Assembly: GCA_037576195.1 (NCBI GenBank)
Contig: CM075101.1
Span: 41,974,001 to 42,038,000, forward strand
Direction of reading: 5' to 3'
Source of the DNA: Phytoseiulus persimilis
Taxonomy: Eukaryota; Arthropoda; Arachnida; Mesostigmata; Phytoseiidae
DNA: 64,000 nt
Part shown: positions 1 to 11,800 of the stretch, in pieces
How the letters are laid out: each line of letters begins with the position of its first letter
How positions within the stretch are numbered: the stretch's first letter is position 1
The notes under the pieces: model-generated
Database searches by the model: none
Told to the model about the DNA's origin: nothing
The model's input: the letters and a program-made list of their open reading frames with translations, nothing else
Position numbers and translations under genes: made by a program

Positions 1-3000
1 CTAGCGGCGTCGCTGCCGTCAGAGCTACCGATTGCGGGGTGGTAATTGGACATTGTTTCGAGGCTCGAGGAGAGAAGAACCCTCTTGGTCAATTTTGAGG
101 AACTTTTGGTGAGGACCTTGGGATCACAGCCAGCGTTCGGCCGCTGTTCAGTCAGTCATCGATTCAGCACCAATTGAGATGAATTCGGCTATCGCTCCGT
201 CCAGTCCAGCCGGGCATGCGGTGGGCTCGTCTATCGTCTTTCAATTTACGAGTCATCAATCAAATTATTTTATTGCCGCGAATTTCCCGTCGCGCTCTCC
301 GCCCGCAGGGCCGTCTTCAGTGTGTGACTGGAAGCTATCGATCCTCGTGATCCATGAACGTTTTCCAGTTGGGATGCTTAAACGTTTGGATCCGTTGAAA
401 AATTAACCCGGAGTCAATGGTTGCCGACGAGGAGGAAGTGCGAAGCAACCGAGTGGATCCCGTATAGGGTCGGGATCGTACGTTCGAGGGATTTGCATCC
501 GACGAAGGACTTCTGTCCGTCGAAACTAACGCCACAGACGCGTACGGCGAGGATAATCGCCCGCGGATCATCGCGTTGTGGCTTGTCGGGTGACCGTCGT
601 ATCATCAATAATCATTTGGCCATTAGCCGTGTGGCTCGTTGGTCGTTCGCTTGGCGAGCCGGTTGGTTCTTCTATTCGCTCACCAGCCAGTCGTTCGTTC
701 GTCCCTCCGTCGGTCTGTCTGTCAAACAGCTAGATGCTTCGACAGTGCTCGGCTGTCGGTTTTATCGCGTAGGCGAAGAAGTACTACGTCCATTCATCCA
801 CGCGGCAGCGTGAGTCAATCACTCATTGATCCAGAAAAGTGCGGCCATTCGCAACGCGATCCATAACTCGCTCCACACGATATCCCGTCAAAACAAACAT
901 TGAAATTAAATAATCCATCCATCCAATGGAATTGATTCCGTTCGATAGCTTCAACGATGCCGGTGGTCGACTGCGCTCTTCCGCTGAGTCCGCCTGAGTG
1001 CGTGGGCGGTCACAGCAACTTTGTTGCATTTTGCACAAGTCCAAGCTGTCTGAGATCGTCAGTTGGACGATCGGTTTCGTCCACTTCAAGGCGGAAACTT
1101 CGGGCAAAGATCGGCCCGGAAGCCGGAGATTCCTTACGCTCTCTCCATATTTCCTCTGGAGGGACAGGACGGAGATGAGTTGTCAAGACGGGTAACATTC
1201 ACGATGAATTGCAAAATGACCACCTTCGCCGGGCCGTGCGTTAGCTGGCCGCAGAAGCTAGCGGAGAAGATGCAGAGAACAGCAAAGATGAAATGCAAGG
1301 GAGAGAGAGATACGAACAGGCAGAAGGCCGAGGCAGCCGATTGGACGCAGGAAAACGAGCGGTGGTGAAGACCTCGGCTGCACTTTGATGCAAAGCGAAA
1401 GCGTTCGTTCGTTGAGATAGACGGACTCTAAGGGGAAGGCGATAGATGTAGACTAAGACAGAAAGTGAGTGTTTTGGCGGGCTGGAGGGAGCTTCAGGCT
1501 GGCGGCGAAGACGGAACCAACCCTTGGGAGGCCGGGAGGGGTCTCGTAAATCAAAAGAGTGCATTTGCTCGTTGCTTCACTGGCCTGCCTCGATTGCCCG
1601 CCGTTGCCCCGCCAGGCAGTGGCTTCGCCGCAGCAAACGGCAGTGGCATAAAGTGGCTCGATTGTCTTCACGCAGCGACGGCGGCTACTGCCCCCACTCT
1701 TAGTACTACAACGACTACCACTCGTCGTTGTACTCGGTTTGCTTCCTCTCTTGTTCTTTCGGCTCCTCACCGACTCTCAATAGCCGCCGGCCATTCGCCC
1801 ATAAGTGTCAGCGTCGTGTAGGAGACGTCTCGCGATGTCGGCTCCAATATTGCGCCCCACTCGCGCCGAAACTGCACCAACTACCCCGGGCCCAGCGAGT
1901 ATCGTGCATGTGCGTGCGCGACTTCCGGAGCGTCGGACCCGCAAACTTCTACGAACACGCTCGATGAAATCCCACAGGTTCGAATCCTCTTCGCACCGAG
2001 TGAAGGCTCCGATTATTATAGCTTACTTTTCCATCGCGGGCAGCGGGGTCCAGACGCTAATTACGAGTGGGATCGTCACGCTGTTCGCCGGATGAACACT
2101 TTACGTTCGTTCCGCATCCTTTCAAGTGCGACGCACTCGAGAGAAGAGTCATCCACTTGCTGCTCCCTCCGTTGATCGATTGTTCGAGCTCGCTTCCAAG
2201 TTTCATTCTGAACGCCCAGTGTGTCTGACAGCGTTGCCCTCGGCTCGGCCAGCTCCCGAAGTACACGGAGGCGACGTTGCTCCATTTCATGTTTGTTTGC
2301 ATCATTTTCTCGTTACATCATTATATTCGCAATCAAAAATGGCGTTTGTTTTCGTTGTTTGTGTCGTAAGAGACTATCAGTGACAATCGAAGAGATCGCA
2401 GCGAAAATTTCGGCTGAAAAGTTGATCGCAATCAATGACGACAACAACAACGAAATTCCCAACGATGAGTTTCGCGATATTGAGGGCTCTCCTGATGATT
2501 CTCGGTGCTATGATCATCATGCAACTGTCTCTATTCGTCTGGCTGCTCTTGACCGTGTCTTGGGCCGAGATGGGTTGAGAGCGTTTTCTTGGAGCGACGG
2601 TCGGGAACCAGTCCTGCGGAGCTCTCTCCTTTCGGGAAGCATGAACGGCTCGAGAGAGAAAACTGCAACCTGGAAAACCGACAAGGAAACCCGTACATCA
2701 TCTGGCCATAGCGATTTGGATTCCGTGCTTTTGGGAACGCTCGACTTTTCCGTCCCTCAACGATTCGACCGCTAGCGGGTGAGCGAGGTAACTCCTGCGA
2801 GAGCCTGAACTTGAGCGAATGAATATTTCCCTCAGTCAACCACGAAATTGGAGCCACCTGAAGTTCGACGCTGCTCCGCCATTGGATTCAACGTCGAGTT
2901 CGGTTCTGAGAACCCGATTCCGGTTCTTTCGTATTGAAAGCCTTCTCTGTGAATGGAAAAGTTTTCCGAGCAATCGCACTCATTGAAGTGGCCGCTCAGC

Positions 3001-3016
3001 TCAAAAGACTCAGCAA

Positions 3017-3062
3017 GCGAACGAATGAACGAACGGACGAGCGAGCGAGCGAACGAGCGAGA
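3017..3062. repeat. Imperfect (GCGA/ACGA)n tetranucleotide tract
   Basis: About eleven consecutive four-base units of the form NNGA (GCGA, ACGA, ATGA). This is one of many tetranucleotide slippage tracts scattered through the window. Confidence 0.9.
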
Positions 3063-4605
3063 GGTCGGATCAGGCCGAGCGAGAAGGAAGTCGCGAGGGA
3101 AAAACACTGGGAGAAATCGAACCGAGCGTCTGGTATTCCGCCACGTCAAAGGATCACTGAGCGTCGGATTAAATGACTTATAATAAGCTTTGCAAAGGAA
3201 AATCCCTCAGTATCCTTCGCCGTCTCCGTTCTCGCCTTCCTTCTGCCTCCGCTGACTTTCTCTGGCCCGAGGTCAGAGTCCCTGATACGGCATCGAAGTC
3301 TCCCAGCGGTTGAAAAGTCGAGTCCTGGCCGCCCTGTCGACTCCAGGAGGCTCGAGACGAGGCGCTGTTCCCCCGCTCCATCTCTTTCTTCTGAAACCGA
3401 TGTTACTACGAACGTAGTGAGCCAACCCTTCGGAACCGTGCGATGGAATGTAGATTGCTTGCTTGGAGGGTCGTCGGAGTCGTTGTTCTCGCCGCCACCA
3501 ATCACCTTGTAAGCAGAGTGAAGAATTCAACGAGGTGGTAACGTATGCAAAAAAAAGAAGAAAAAACGAGGGAAGAGTGATCAGTACAAGTGAACGAACA
3601 GGCGAATCGACCAGGCGAATCGGCGGGTCAGGAGCGTAGAACAGCCATTACGAATGCAACCACCGAAGCCCCGGTACCAACAGCTTAACCCGCGGAATCG
3701 AGGACGATCGAGAAGAAAAGAAAGAATCGGGACGCTCGGGCAAGAAGACGGCGGTTCGAGTCCAGCAGACGACCGCGCATTTTCAAGCGTTCGCTATTCG
3801 CACGAATTTTCTGGATTTCAACAAGAGACGCTTGTTCGATCCAGTATTTCTGAGTTTTGATTTCTCGCTCGCGCGAATCTGTCAAATTCCCTGTCGAATC
3901 GAAACAGTCCCTCTGATTTGTCTCATCTCATCATCTTCGGGACTTTCGGCGGGATGGAGTCGATATTGCCGACGATTTGTTCGACCTTGTCTTTCACTCG
4001 GAACGAAGGGGAGAGTTTACTTTTTCCCCATCAGAAAAACCGAAACTGTTGTTGGCCCACGGCATCCTCGCTGACGGCTGGACCGACGGATGGATGATGG
4101 AAATCATATGCCTCGTTCCTGACGCCTCTTTGGGCGAAGAACAGCAATGGAATAAAAAAAAATGAAGAAGAAATGTCCGTGCCAGAGCGCGCCTTGTCCG
4201 CTTCCAGCTTTTTCGCTCGTTCCCCGGCGCGAGAAGAAGCGGTCTTCAAGGCCGTTGGGTTTGCTCCGTTGTGCTGTGTTGTTTGGGTCCTGTAACGCGA
4301 TTTCGGCTCCGATGTCCGCCCGCCGATCCGGTCAGAACACATCGTCGGTTTTGAATTGCGCAACTTCGCGCGCTTCTCGGAACCCTCAACGCAAGCCGTC
4401 GCGGGGAGCGCGTTCACCTACGATCATGGAACTCGAGAGCTCCCGCCGGATCATTTTCTATTTCTTTCGAGAGTCTCTTCCGTCCGCGAGGATGGGCCAT
4501 TCGGTCTTGCCGGATCGCGTTAGGAGCGATCCCCATGTCGTTGGAAGTTTCTTCTTCCTCGTGAAGTTTCTGAATGGCTGGCGGGGCTATCCAAAGCCAA
4601 CCGAG

Positions 4606-4621
4606 AAAAAAAAAAAAAAAA
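4606..4621. repeat. Poly-A run (A16)
   Basis: Sixteen consecutive A on the + strand. No target-site duplication or retroposed gene body is visible upstream, so I do not call it a retroposon tail. Confidence 0.95.
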
Positions 4622-6176
4622 GAACGAACGACGGAGTGCTATTACGAGCGCCCGTGTCACGGACTTCCCTACATGGGTTTGTTGACATCTCCGTGGACGC
4701 GAAAAGCGTTCTGTCGAACGTCGGCTGCTTTCGTGGAATGGAAATCGGGAAGCCACGGAATGTATCGCGCGGGAGGATTTCGAACTTGCAGCCCCACGTT
4801 CTGAACACGAACTTCCCCGTGAGCTCGTCGTCGAATGTATCGAATCTGAAGACTGCGGCTCGGATGTCGGAAGGAGACGCGAACCTCGGCAGGGAACTCG
4901 AAATGCCGGCGGGCTCGTGTGTGGCTCATGCAAACACTGTTGGGTGGCTAGTGGATGAATTCTGTTCGGAGCAACAGAATCCATTGTTCTCGTTTCTTGT
5001 TCTTTTTTGCCGTCCTCGACTACTTTTTCTCCTCCTTTCATCGAAGTTTGGTTGTCTCGTCGGCGGAGTGTAAAGTCGAGACGTCGTTCCAGCAATAAAG
5101 TCCATTTATCAGGAGAATCTGTGCTCGACGAACGAACGAACCGAGCGACCAAAAGGACATTAGAGGAGATTGGGCTCCTCTAACGGGGAAATACAACTCC
5201 TTTCTCTTTTTTCCCCGCTCCACTCCGGTCCGTCGCTGATATGTGGTGATGAGACTTGTGGACGGGCCCAAGCGTTTGTGGAGAGAAACGAACTTGTGGA
5301 AGCGGCGAGGAAGTTGAAGAGAGTAAGTTGAAGAAGAGGAGGAACAGAGTGCGCGCGCGCCTGTGTTGAGGAATATTGTTTGAGGAGGACACAGCTCCTT
5401 GCGCGCAACGGGGATCGTTATGCAAAATGGAAACGGCAATACCGAAATAAATTGAGGGAGGCCGCGGAGGGGTCTCCGGTTGGCGGGTCGAGGGAGAAAC
5501 TTGAGCGGACGACCACGGGCGGTGCATCGCGCTGCCGAACTGTGCGCGTGAGCGGAAGAAACAGCATGAGGAAACCTGAGAACGATTCGCGTCACGGCCG
5601 TCTGTGCAAATGATCAGACTGGTGAGGGGTGTCACCGCGTCCGCACCGTGCTCAGATAGTGTGGATGGAAATAATTATCGTTGCGGCCGAGGTATGGAGC
5701 ACCATCGAGAGGAGCGAACCAGCGCCGAGGTTCATATCGCGCAATCTGTCGTCCGCCATTTCGTTCAGCTCAAGGCACCGTATCGCTCGTTGTGCCGCAA
5801 GAAGACCATTTCGATTGGCCGTCCGTCTCGGGGTTCAAGTTCGGGGCTGAGCTTTGAGCCCCGGCAGAAATTCATTCGAGTCGACTCGCCGGTCAGCCAG
5901 CCAGCTAGCGAGCCAGCCCGTCGTTCGAGACTGAAGCCGAGTGTTATGGAAGTCAGTCGCGTGGAAATATCCGCTAGTCGGCCGACTCTTATGAAAGAAT
6001 CAGGACGGCACAGAGCGGGAGGGCGGGCGAGCGCGAACCGGAAGTCATTTTTATTACACTCGGCGTGTTCCTGTGTGTCTTTGCGTTTTCCCCTCCCACA
6101 TCCAATCGCTACTGCCGCTACGGTTCGAGATTACTCCTTGTGTCCTCGGGTCTCCTGAATAGGCTGCCTCCTGTTC

Positions 6177-6192
6177 CTCTCTCTCTCTCTCT
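6177..6192. repeat. (CT)8 microsatellite
   Basis: Uninterrupted CT dinucleotide repeat of 16 bases inside a pyrimidine-rich stretch. Confidence 0.95.
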
Positions 6193-6320
6193 TATTTCCT
6201 GACCCTACTCGTTCACCCTTCCCGCACTGTTGTCCTGCTTTCCTCGTCGGCTGCAAAAGGTGTTGAAAGGCTTCCCCTTAACGAGATCTTCTTTCCAGAC
6301 AAGTAATCACACGAGATTAG

Positions 6321-6341
6321 CTGCTGTTGTTGTTGTTGTTG
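6321..6341. repeat. (CTG)2(TTG)5 trinucleotide repeat
   Basis: Seven trinucleotide units. It would encode a Gln run (CAA) on the - strand, but nothing around it supports a coding exon. Confidence 0.95.
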
Positions 6342-7470
6342 ATGTCGCTGTTCTCCCGAGAAATCGAGGCGCAATTCTAACATCGTATTATTAGCTGACC
6401 TTGCGCAGTAAGCTATTCTTCTGTTCCGGCCCGACGAGAGAACTATCGAGCGCGTACAAGAGGAAAAGTAGAGGCCTGCGGAAGCTGCCGCAAGTAGAGG
6501 CAATGAGTCCGTTGCTCGATGCGCTCCCAATCTATTCTGGAAATGTCACCCCTCCTCGAACTCCCCTGAGAGTCTTCGGGTTCCGACCTCACTGGACGAC
6601 CTCCGTGGGGGTATCGACAGTGAACTCCTGGACCTCATAATCAGGATGCCATCCCCGTAATGAATGTTTACGTCATACCGGCACTGAGGACTCTGTTATA
6701 CCTCATGGGGAGCTCACCGCCAGTGTACGGCAGTGGCGATTGTAGCTGACGAGAATCGTCCTCGTGACAGGGCGCTAATCGGCTGACGACGTACTATGCA
6801 GGCAATCCGCGTTTTCGGACGGGAACGTCACGATTTCCGATCGCTCGATGGACAGAAGAAGCGAGATATAATTCAGTCGAATGAAAAAGCGAAAGACCCA
6901 CGATGACAGCCACTAGACACGATGTAGGTACGTCGAAGATTGGTACTCGCACGTGGAAGAAAAAACGTACCAAATGAGGGAACAATGCCTGCGAGCCATC
7001 GCCGGGAAACGATTCCAAGTGAGATAATAATCATCGTCTGTATCATTGTGTGTGTTGAAGCACTGCTTCAATCAGTGAATGTTCATCCAGCTCATCCCAT
7101 CCGATTGTTGCGGTTGGCGATTCCCAGCGGAAGACACTCGTTTCCAGAGTGGGAGCGATGAGAAAAGCCCAAATCCGAATGAGAGGAAAAAGAGCTTCAG
7201 ATCGCATGACAGATGGGTACTCTGGAAACACGGACGAGTAACATCGTTGCGCGCATGCGCTGCTGGTCTTTCCTCGGTCTCCCTGCGTTCGCACGCAGGC
7301 TCCAGAATCTTGATTGCAGCTGAGGAATTCGCGGTGGTTTTCGGTGGAAAAATGATCGTAGCCGCCGTGAGGACCCTGCGGTGATGATTGCGGGTGACAG
7401 GGTCGAATATTCTCGATGGAAACGATACCAGCGCCGGCGATCTGGTTTATCATCGCCTGCTCGCACACTT

Positions 7471-7508
7471 GCTCATAATCGTTTTTGGCTCACTTTCAGG
7501 TAAGAAGC
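7471..7508 (+). promoter_or_regulatory. Ratchet (recursive splice) site 1: 3'SS fused to 5'SS
   Basis: A branch-like CTCAT (yUnAy, A at 7475) is followed by a T/C-rich tract, then CAG ending at 7499, directly joined to GTAAGA from 7500. A 3' splice site abutting a 5' splice site with no exon between is the defining form of a recursive splice site, known from long introns in flies and vertebrates. The reading frame after the junction stays open to 7694, so a small exon beginning at 7500 is an alternative. A weaker CAG|GTAATT at 7753/7754 could act as its donor. Confidence 0.45.
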
Positions 7509-7753
7509 AACGTCAGCGACGAAGATGATGTCGATGAAGTCCACCGGACGACGGCCGCAACGATCCACGACTGTGTGGAAATCGGTGACACGCGAAGGAT
7601 CTCCGTAATGATCCTTACAGGCACAAACTCACACACAGAAACGCACGCAGAAACAAACACGCTCACAAACGGACACTTAATAGACGGAATGTGACGGCGA
7701 ATAACACGACGGTAGCCAGTTCTCTCGGTCATAATGACGATCTTCGCTCTCAG
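7500..7753 (+). other. Possible transient RS-exon or cassette exon after site 1
   Basis: The stretch is bounded by the 3' splice site at 7499 and by CAG|GTAATT at 7753/7754. The frame starting at 7500 is open for 65 codons and begins VRSNVSDEDDVDEVHRTT, an acidic, protein-like stretch, then stops at 7692-7694 inside the interval. As a full exon it would carry a premature stop, which is typical of a regulatory RS-exon and not of a constitutive one. The donor is weak (GTAATT), so confidence is low. Confidence 0.15.
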
Positions 7754-10702
7754 GTAATTTCTGTATTCCGTACGCAATCGCCACTCGTATGCAGCCGGGT
7801 GAGCGGCTGGCCGGTGGGATCTTTAATTCCGTAATTTTTCCCGCCCCCTCCGGAACTGCCGGGACTTCCCCGATGGAAAAACACGGCTCTGTTTGATTCT
7901 TCCCAGAACAATGTTGAATCGCCCTACGAGATATGAGGAGCGGCTGCGCAACACCCTGGGAAATGAAGTCAAACCGGTGCAGGAGTCTGGTTTGAAGAAG
8001 CATTCAAAATGGAGCATTTTCTTTCGGCGCGAAATTCGGAAGGACTGCGGTTTTTCCCTGGTTTTGTTCCTATCGGGTACTTGTTCGTTTGGAACTTCTG
8101 GAAAATCAAGAAGTCAAGGCAGGCTCCTATGGGAACGACGTGGTCCACACAATTGGTGGCCGCGGGTCGTCGAATCGAACGACACAGATCGGCTTCAACA
8201 AAACGATTGAGGAGACTCACAGCAGACATAAAGAAACACTCATAGTCTCTCACTAAGTGCTCTGTTTCCGGAGGTCATCACCAGAGATGAGGAGTGCTAC
8301 CATAAACAGCGACCCGTGAAGGAATAGAGCCTCGATCTCCGTCCGAGGACATCGCTCGTAGGCGTCAATACGAATGAGCGAACGGAAGCTCGCACTCGAG
8401 CGTCTGTTCCCGAGCATGTCCTGCCGCCGCCAACAATCAAAAACTGTTCTCCTGAAAGTGCATTGATGGGACCGCCCTCCGGTCCGAGTCGCATGCGTCC
8501 CTGGCCACATCGGCGCAAAGCAGGGTTTGCGGAGGTGGAGTAGAAAGAACTGCTCGGGAACTGTTCTTCATCGTGGAGGAACTTGAAACTGTTCTGGAGG
8601 CAGTCCGACGGACCGGCCGACCGAGCGAGCGACAGACGAACAGGCCGTTCGGCAGTCAGGCAAGCTGGCAGTCAACGATCGTCTAATGGTTCTACAATTA
8701 TCCCACAACACAAGAGGCCGTGCGGCTAGCACCAAGAAAGAGAAAAAAAAAACGGAAAACGCGCGCGCACCGAATGACTTTTGACATTCCGAAAGCGACA
8801 GAAAGAGAACAGCGCAACCCGTCGACAACGACGACATAGACGATGGCTCTGAGGCGGTGGCGGCAACAACAACAGCGAATGAACCGATCCGCACTCTATC
8901 ATCGAGTTGTGCGCCAGAAAATGTGTTTCTCGTATGTCCTCTCCGTTCCCCAGTCCCGGTGTCATGACCAAGTCTCTCCCGCGGACCAAAGTACTGCACG
9001 CCCCGTCGTTACTACCATTGTGGCGGCTGTCCCCCGTGCGCGGCCATACCCAGCCCAAGTTTCGCTCGAGCGTCCCCTCCGAACAGGTGGAAGAGAAATA
9101 TTCGAATGAAGTTGGAAAAGTTTGCTATTCGATGGGTTTGTTCCACCGCTTCTCCTGCGTGCTCGCCACGTTGACTGCTTGCATGCCTGTGAATGGGAGT
9201 CGCTTTCAAAACTACCGAAAGCGTCATAAAATCTGCATTGCCAGCCCTCCGCTTCACTCGGCAGCAGCCGCTGGCCCGCTCACCCTCCCGAGGCCCTTGG
9301 ACTTTGTTGGTCAATCGCTCGACCGGAACAGCGGGTCCGGCGGATGCAGCACCTTGGAGTCCGAGCTTATGTTGGCTTTCCACCGAGTGGCTGGGACCGA
9401 GGACCGGGGCGAGCTGAACGGCCAGGAGTCCGCTCAGGATGAACAGGGGATTCGATTGTGCGTAGCCAGATCACTGTGAGCAAGCGGGGAATCCATTTGT
9501 GCGACCGAGACAGTTCGCGAACACATTTATATCGACTCGATCCCCCAATCGATTTCCCTCGATGACTCCGCCCGCAGCGCACGGTATCGCTTCAAGTTCC
9601 GCCGAATCCCACTTCATTCCCGTTTTCGATTTTTCCCCCCGATCTTCGTGGGGCGGAGCAGAATTTCCTAATCGTTTGTCAGATCTTCCCAGAGGAAATT
9701 TCGCTGGGCCTCTCCGAGTTGCTCGTTCGTTGGGAGAAGTTGAGCGAAGTTCCCTCGCTGTCCTGGCTCGTCGGACGGAGAGGGAGTATAACAGAGTTGA
9801 TGGGGATTCTTGGCTTGGAATGCGCTCATCCTGAGGAATCCTGATCTCATCTTTGCTGGTGGCGCAGTGGTGTCAGCGGCGGGAGGATACATTGGAGGGT
9901 AGGAGGAAATCTTAGGAGAAGAATCCTCGGACACACACACGCGGAGACGTCCAGACGCAAACAAATCACCGAAATACAAAAAGGGGCAAAAGAGAATGGA
10001 ATACAGTTCGCTGGAACCACTGCTCGTGAAGTCTGGACTCGCTTGACTTGGCCTGCCGCTGCTGTCCTGAGAGCTGGAAGCAGGACGCTGCAGCACATTG
10101 TCCAGGAAGCTCCTCCGGGGCAACTGCCATCAACTGCAGGCAGCCAGCTGTACCTACACAGCGCCTCAAGCGAGATTCCGACAGCAACAGATGTCTTGGA
10201 GGAGGGAGCATCGAGGGCCACCGGGAGTTTAACTTCTGAGAGTTCGGCTAACCGGTGATGCAGACAGGCAAGCTACCGACGTATCCCTGAGAGAACAAGC
10301 AATCAGAGTGGAATCAGCGCTTGTTGCTCGTTCGTTCTGAGCATCGGGTTCCACACCGGCTCGGAGCCGGTGTACCGCTTTGCTGTGACGCTCGTGGAGT
10401 TGACGGTGGAGCACCTAGTTTTTAATGCCGTTGCCTTTTCCCTCGTCGGCTGGGACCTCCGGTAGTCCAGCAGTCCGCTGGTCGGTGGTGGCAGGTTCGA
10501 AGTGATCTCAAAGGGGAGATGCAGCCCTAGGCTCTGTTTTACAACCGGAGCCCTTTCTACGGCCATTTATCTACGAACAGAATGCAAGAGCGCGGCGGTG
10601 GTAGCTGTGAGGCGGATCTTGCTGGTTCTACTTCCTTCTGAGTAGCTAATGTTATCTTTTTTGATATACAACCCGCGCCTTTATGGCCGCTTTATAGGTT
10701 CT

Positions 10703-10710
10703 GTAAGTAG
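10703..10710 (+). promoter_or_regulatory. Strong unpaired 5' splice-site match (GTAAGTAG)
   Basis: GTAAGTAG is close to the full metazoan donor consensus. No convincing coding exon precedes it. A possible acceptor ends at CTTCCTTCTGAG near 10641, but the sequence between is short and not recognisable. It may be a cryptic donor. Confidence 0.15.
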
Positions 10711-10717
10711 TGCTCTG

Positions 10718-10728
10718 CCCCCCCCCCC
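10718..10728. repeat. Poly-C run (C11)
   Basis: Eleven consecutive C. It lies 15 bases downstream of the GTAAGTAG donor-like word. Confidence 0.95.
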
Positions 10729-11782
10729 ACCTCAACTCTTGCGCTTTCTTCTGAGATATGTTCGCTGCAAGTGGGGAACCTTCGCTTCGCCTTCTGTGGT
10801 TCCGTGTAAACCACGCAAAGTCGGCTCCTCGAGATTCAATTCATGCCCTGCTTCGGAAGTGGAGGTTGCGTCTTGAGTAGTGAGAGCAGCCGAGCGCCTG
10901 GCGCTACGTCCGAAATCGGGACTTTTGTTCGTCTGCGGCACATTGCCGGAGCGCACCTCGTCTGAGAGCTTCTCCCCCTTTGAGGATCGCGGTCTGCCTT
11001 CGCGTTGCGCCTCTCGAACTCCCAACAGTTCCACGTTTGAACTGGCTGCTGTCTCCGCTAGATGCGCTACTATTTGTGGTTGCAACGGTGGTGGCGGCAG
11101 ATCCAAGTCGGAAGAATTTCTTATAAGGCCACCGGATATTTATCCGCTTTTGGTTTTGAAGTTTATTCTTCTCCAATCGTGACGGCACCGTCGGCGCTCC
11201 GGGCTGCCGCCCTGACGAAATCCAACAAAAGACAAAAACATGTGGGTGTTCAAATTGTTGCTCACCGACGCCACTCACTGTCGAAGATTGAATTCGGAGC
11301 TGACGCTCCTTTCGGCGCAGTTCCGATTTTTCTCTCGAATAATTTTTCCAATCGAAAAAAAATCGAGTCGAGAAAAACTGACCCTCATCCAAACATGCAC
11401 TTCGAACGCTTCATGGCGCCGATTTCATGACCGACGCCGGAACGGGACAACAGTCTTCGGACGAATTTGGTGGATATTCTCCGTGGCGAGCGAGACCGAA
11501 GTGACGATCAGAGTTGATTCCAGACTGAGATTTGAGTTTGAGATCGTACGAGAACGAGGCTTCTCAGGGCCGTTTCTCGCGAGACACCGTTCATTGACAG
11601 TGTAATTCTTCTCTATGAGGTAATTGGAGCGACGTCTGTGGCGAGCGGGCTAGCAAACATTAGAACGGGCCAGCGAGACGAGAGGCTAGCCGACCAACCG
11701 ACCGAGCGGTCGGCAGCACGTCGACTGTCTAGAGACATAGAATTTATGTTCTTATGGCCGGCGGGCTGGGCGAAGCATCGTT

Positions 11783-11800
11783 TGCCTGCCTGCCTGCTTG
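11783..11800. repeat. (TGCC)n tetranucleotide tract
   Basis: Four TGCC-type units. A similar CTGC tract occurs at 15897-15911. Confidence 0.9.

Larger units (their letters stand above)
1..7499 (+). other. Non-coding, intron-like segment upstream of ratchet site 1
   Basis: I see no recognisable gene on either strand. Open frames are frequent but Arg/Ser-rich and overlap each other on both strands, as expected for CpG-rich non-coding DNA. The longest (4162-5073, +) runs through a 16-base A run that would encode a lysine string, and has no family resemblance. The segment holds short simple repeats near 3.0, 4.6, 6.18 and 6.33 kb. If the recursive-splicing model is right, this is the 3' part of the first intron step in the window, ending at base 7499. 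That it is intron rather than intergenic is inference. Confidence 0.45.

Noticed and set aside
121-140. ATCACAGCCAGC, matching the seed of the miR-2 family.
   Set aside because: The first mature base differs and no complementary 5' arm lies within 80 bases upstream, so there is no hairpin.
1979-1989. GGTTCGAATCC, a perfect tRNA B-box word.
   Set aside because: No A box, no acceptor stem, and only a partial T stem. The same applies to GGTTCGAGTCC at 3753.
4162-5073. 303-codon open frame on + strand.
   Set aside because: It reads through A16 (a lysine run), has high Ser/Arg content, overlaps long frames on the other strand and matches no family.
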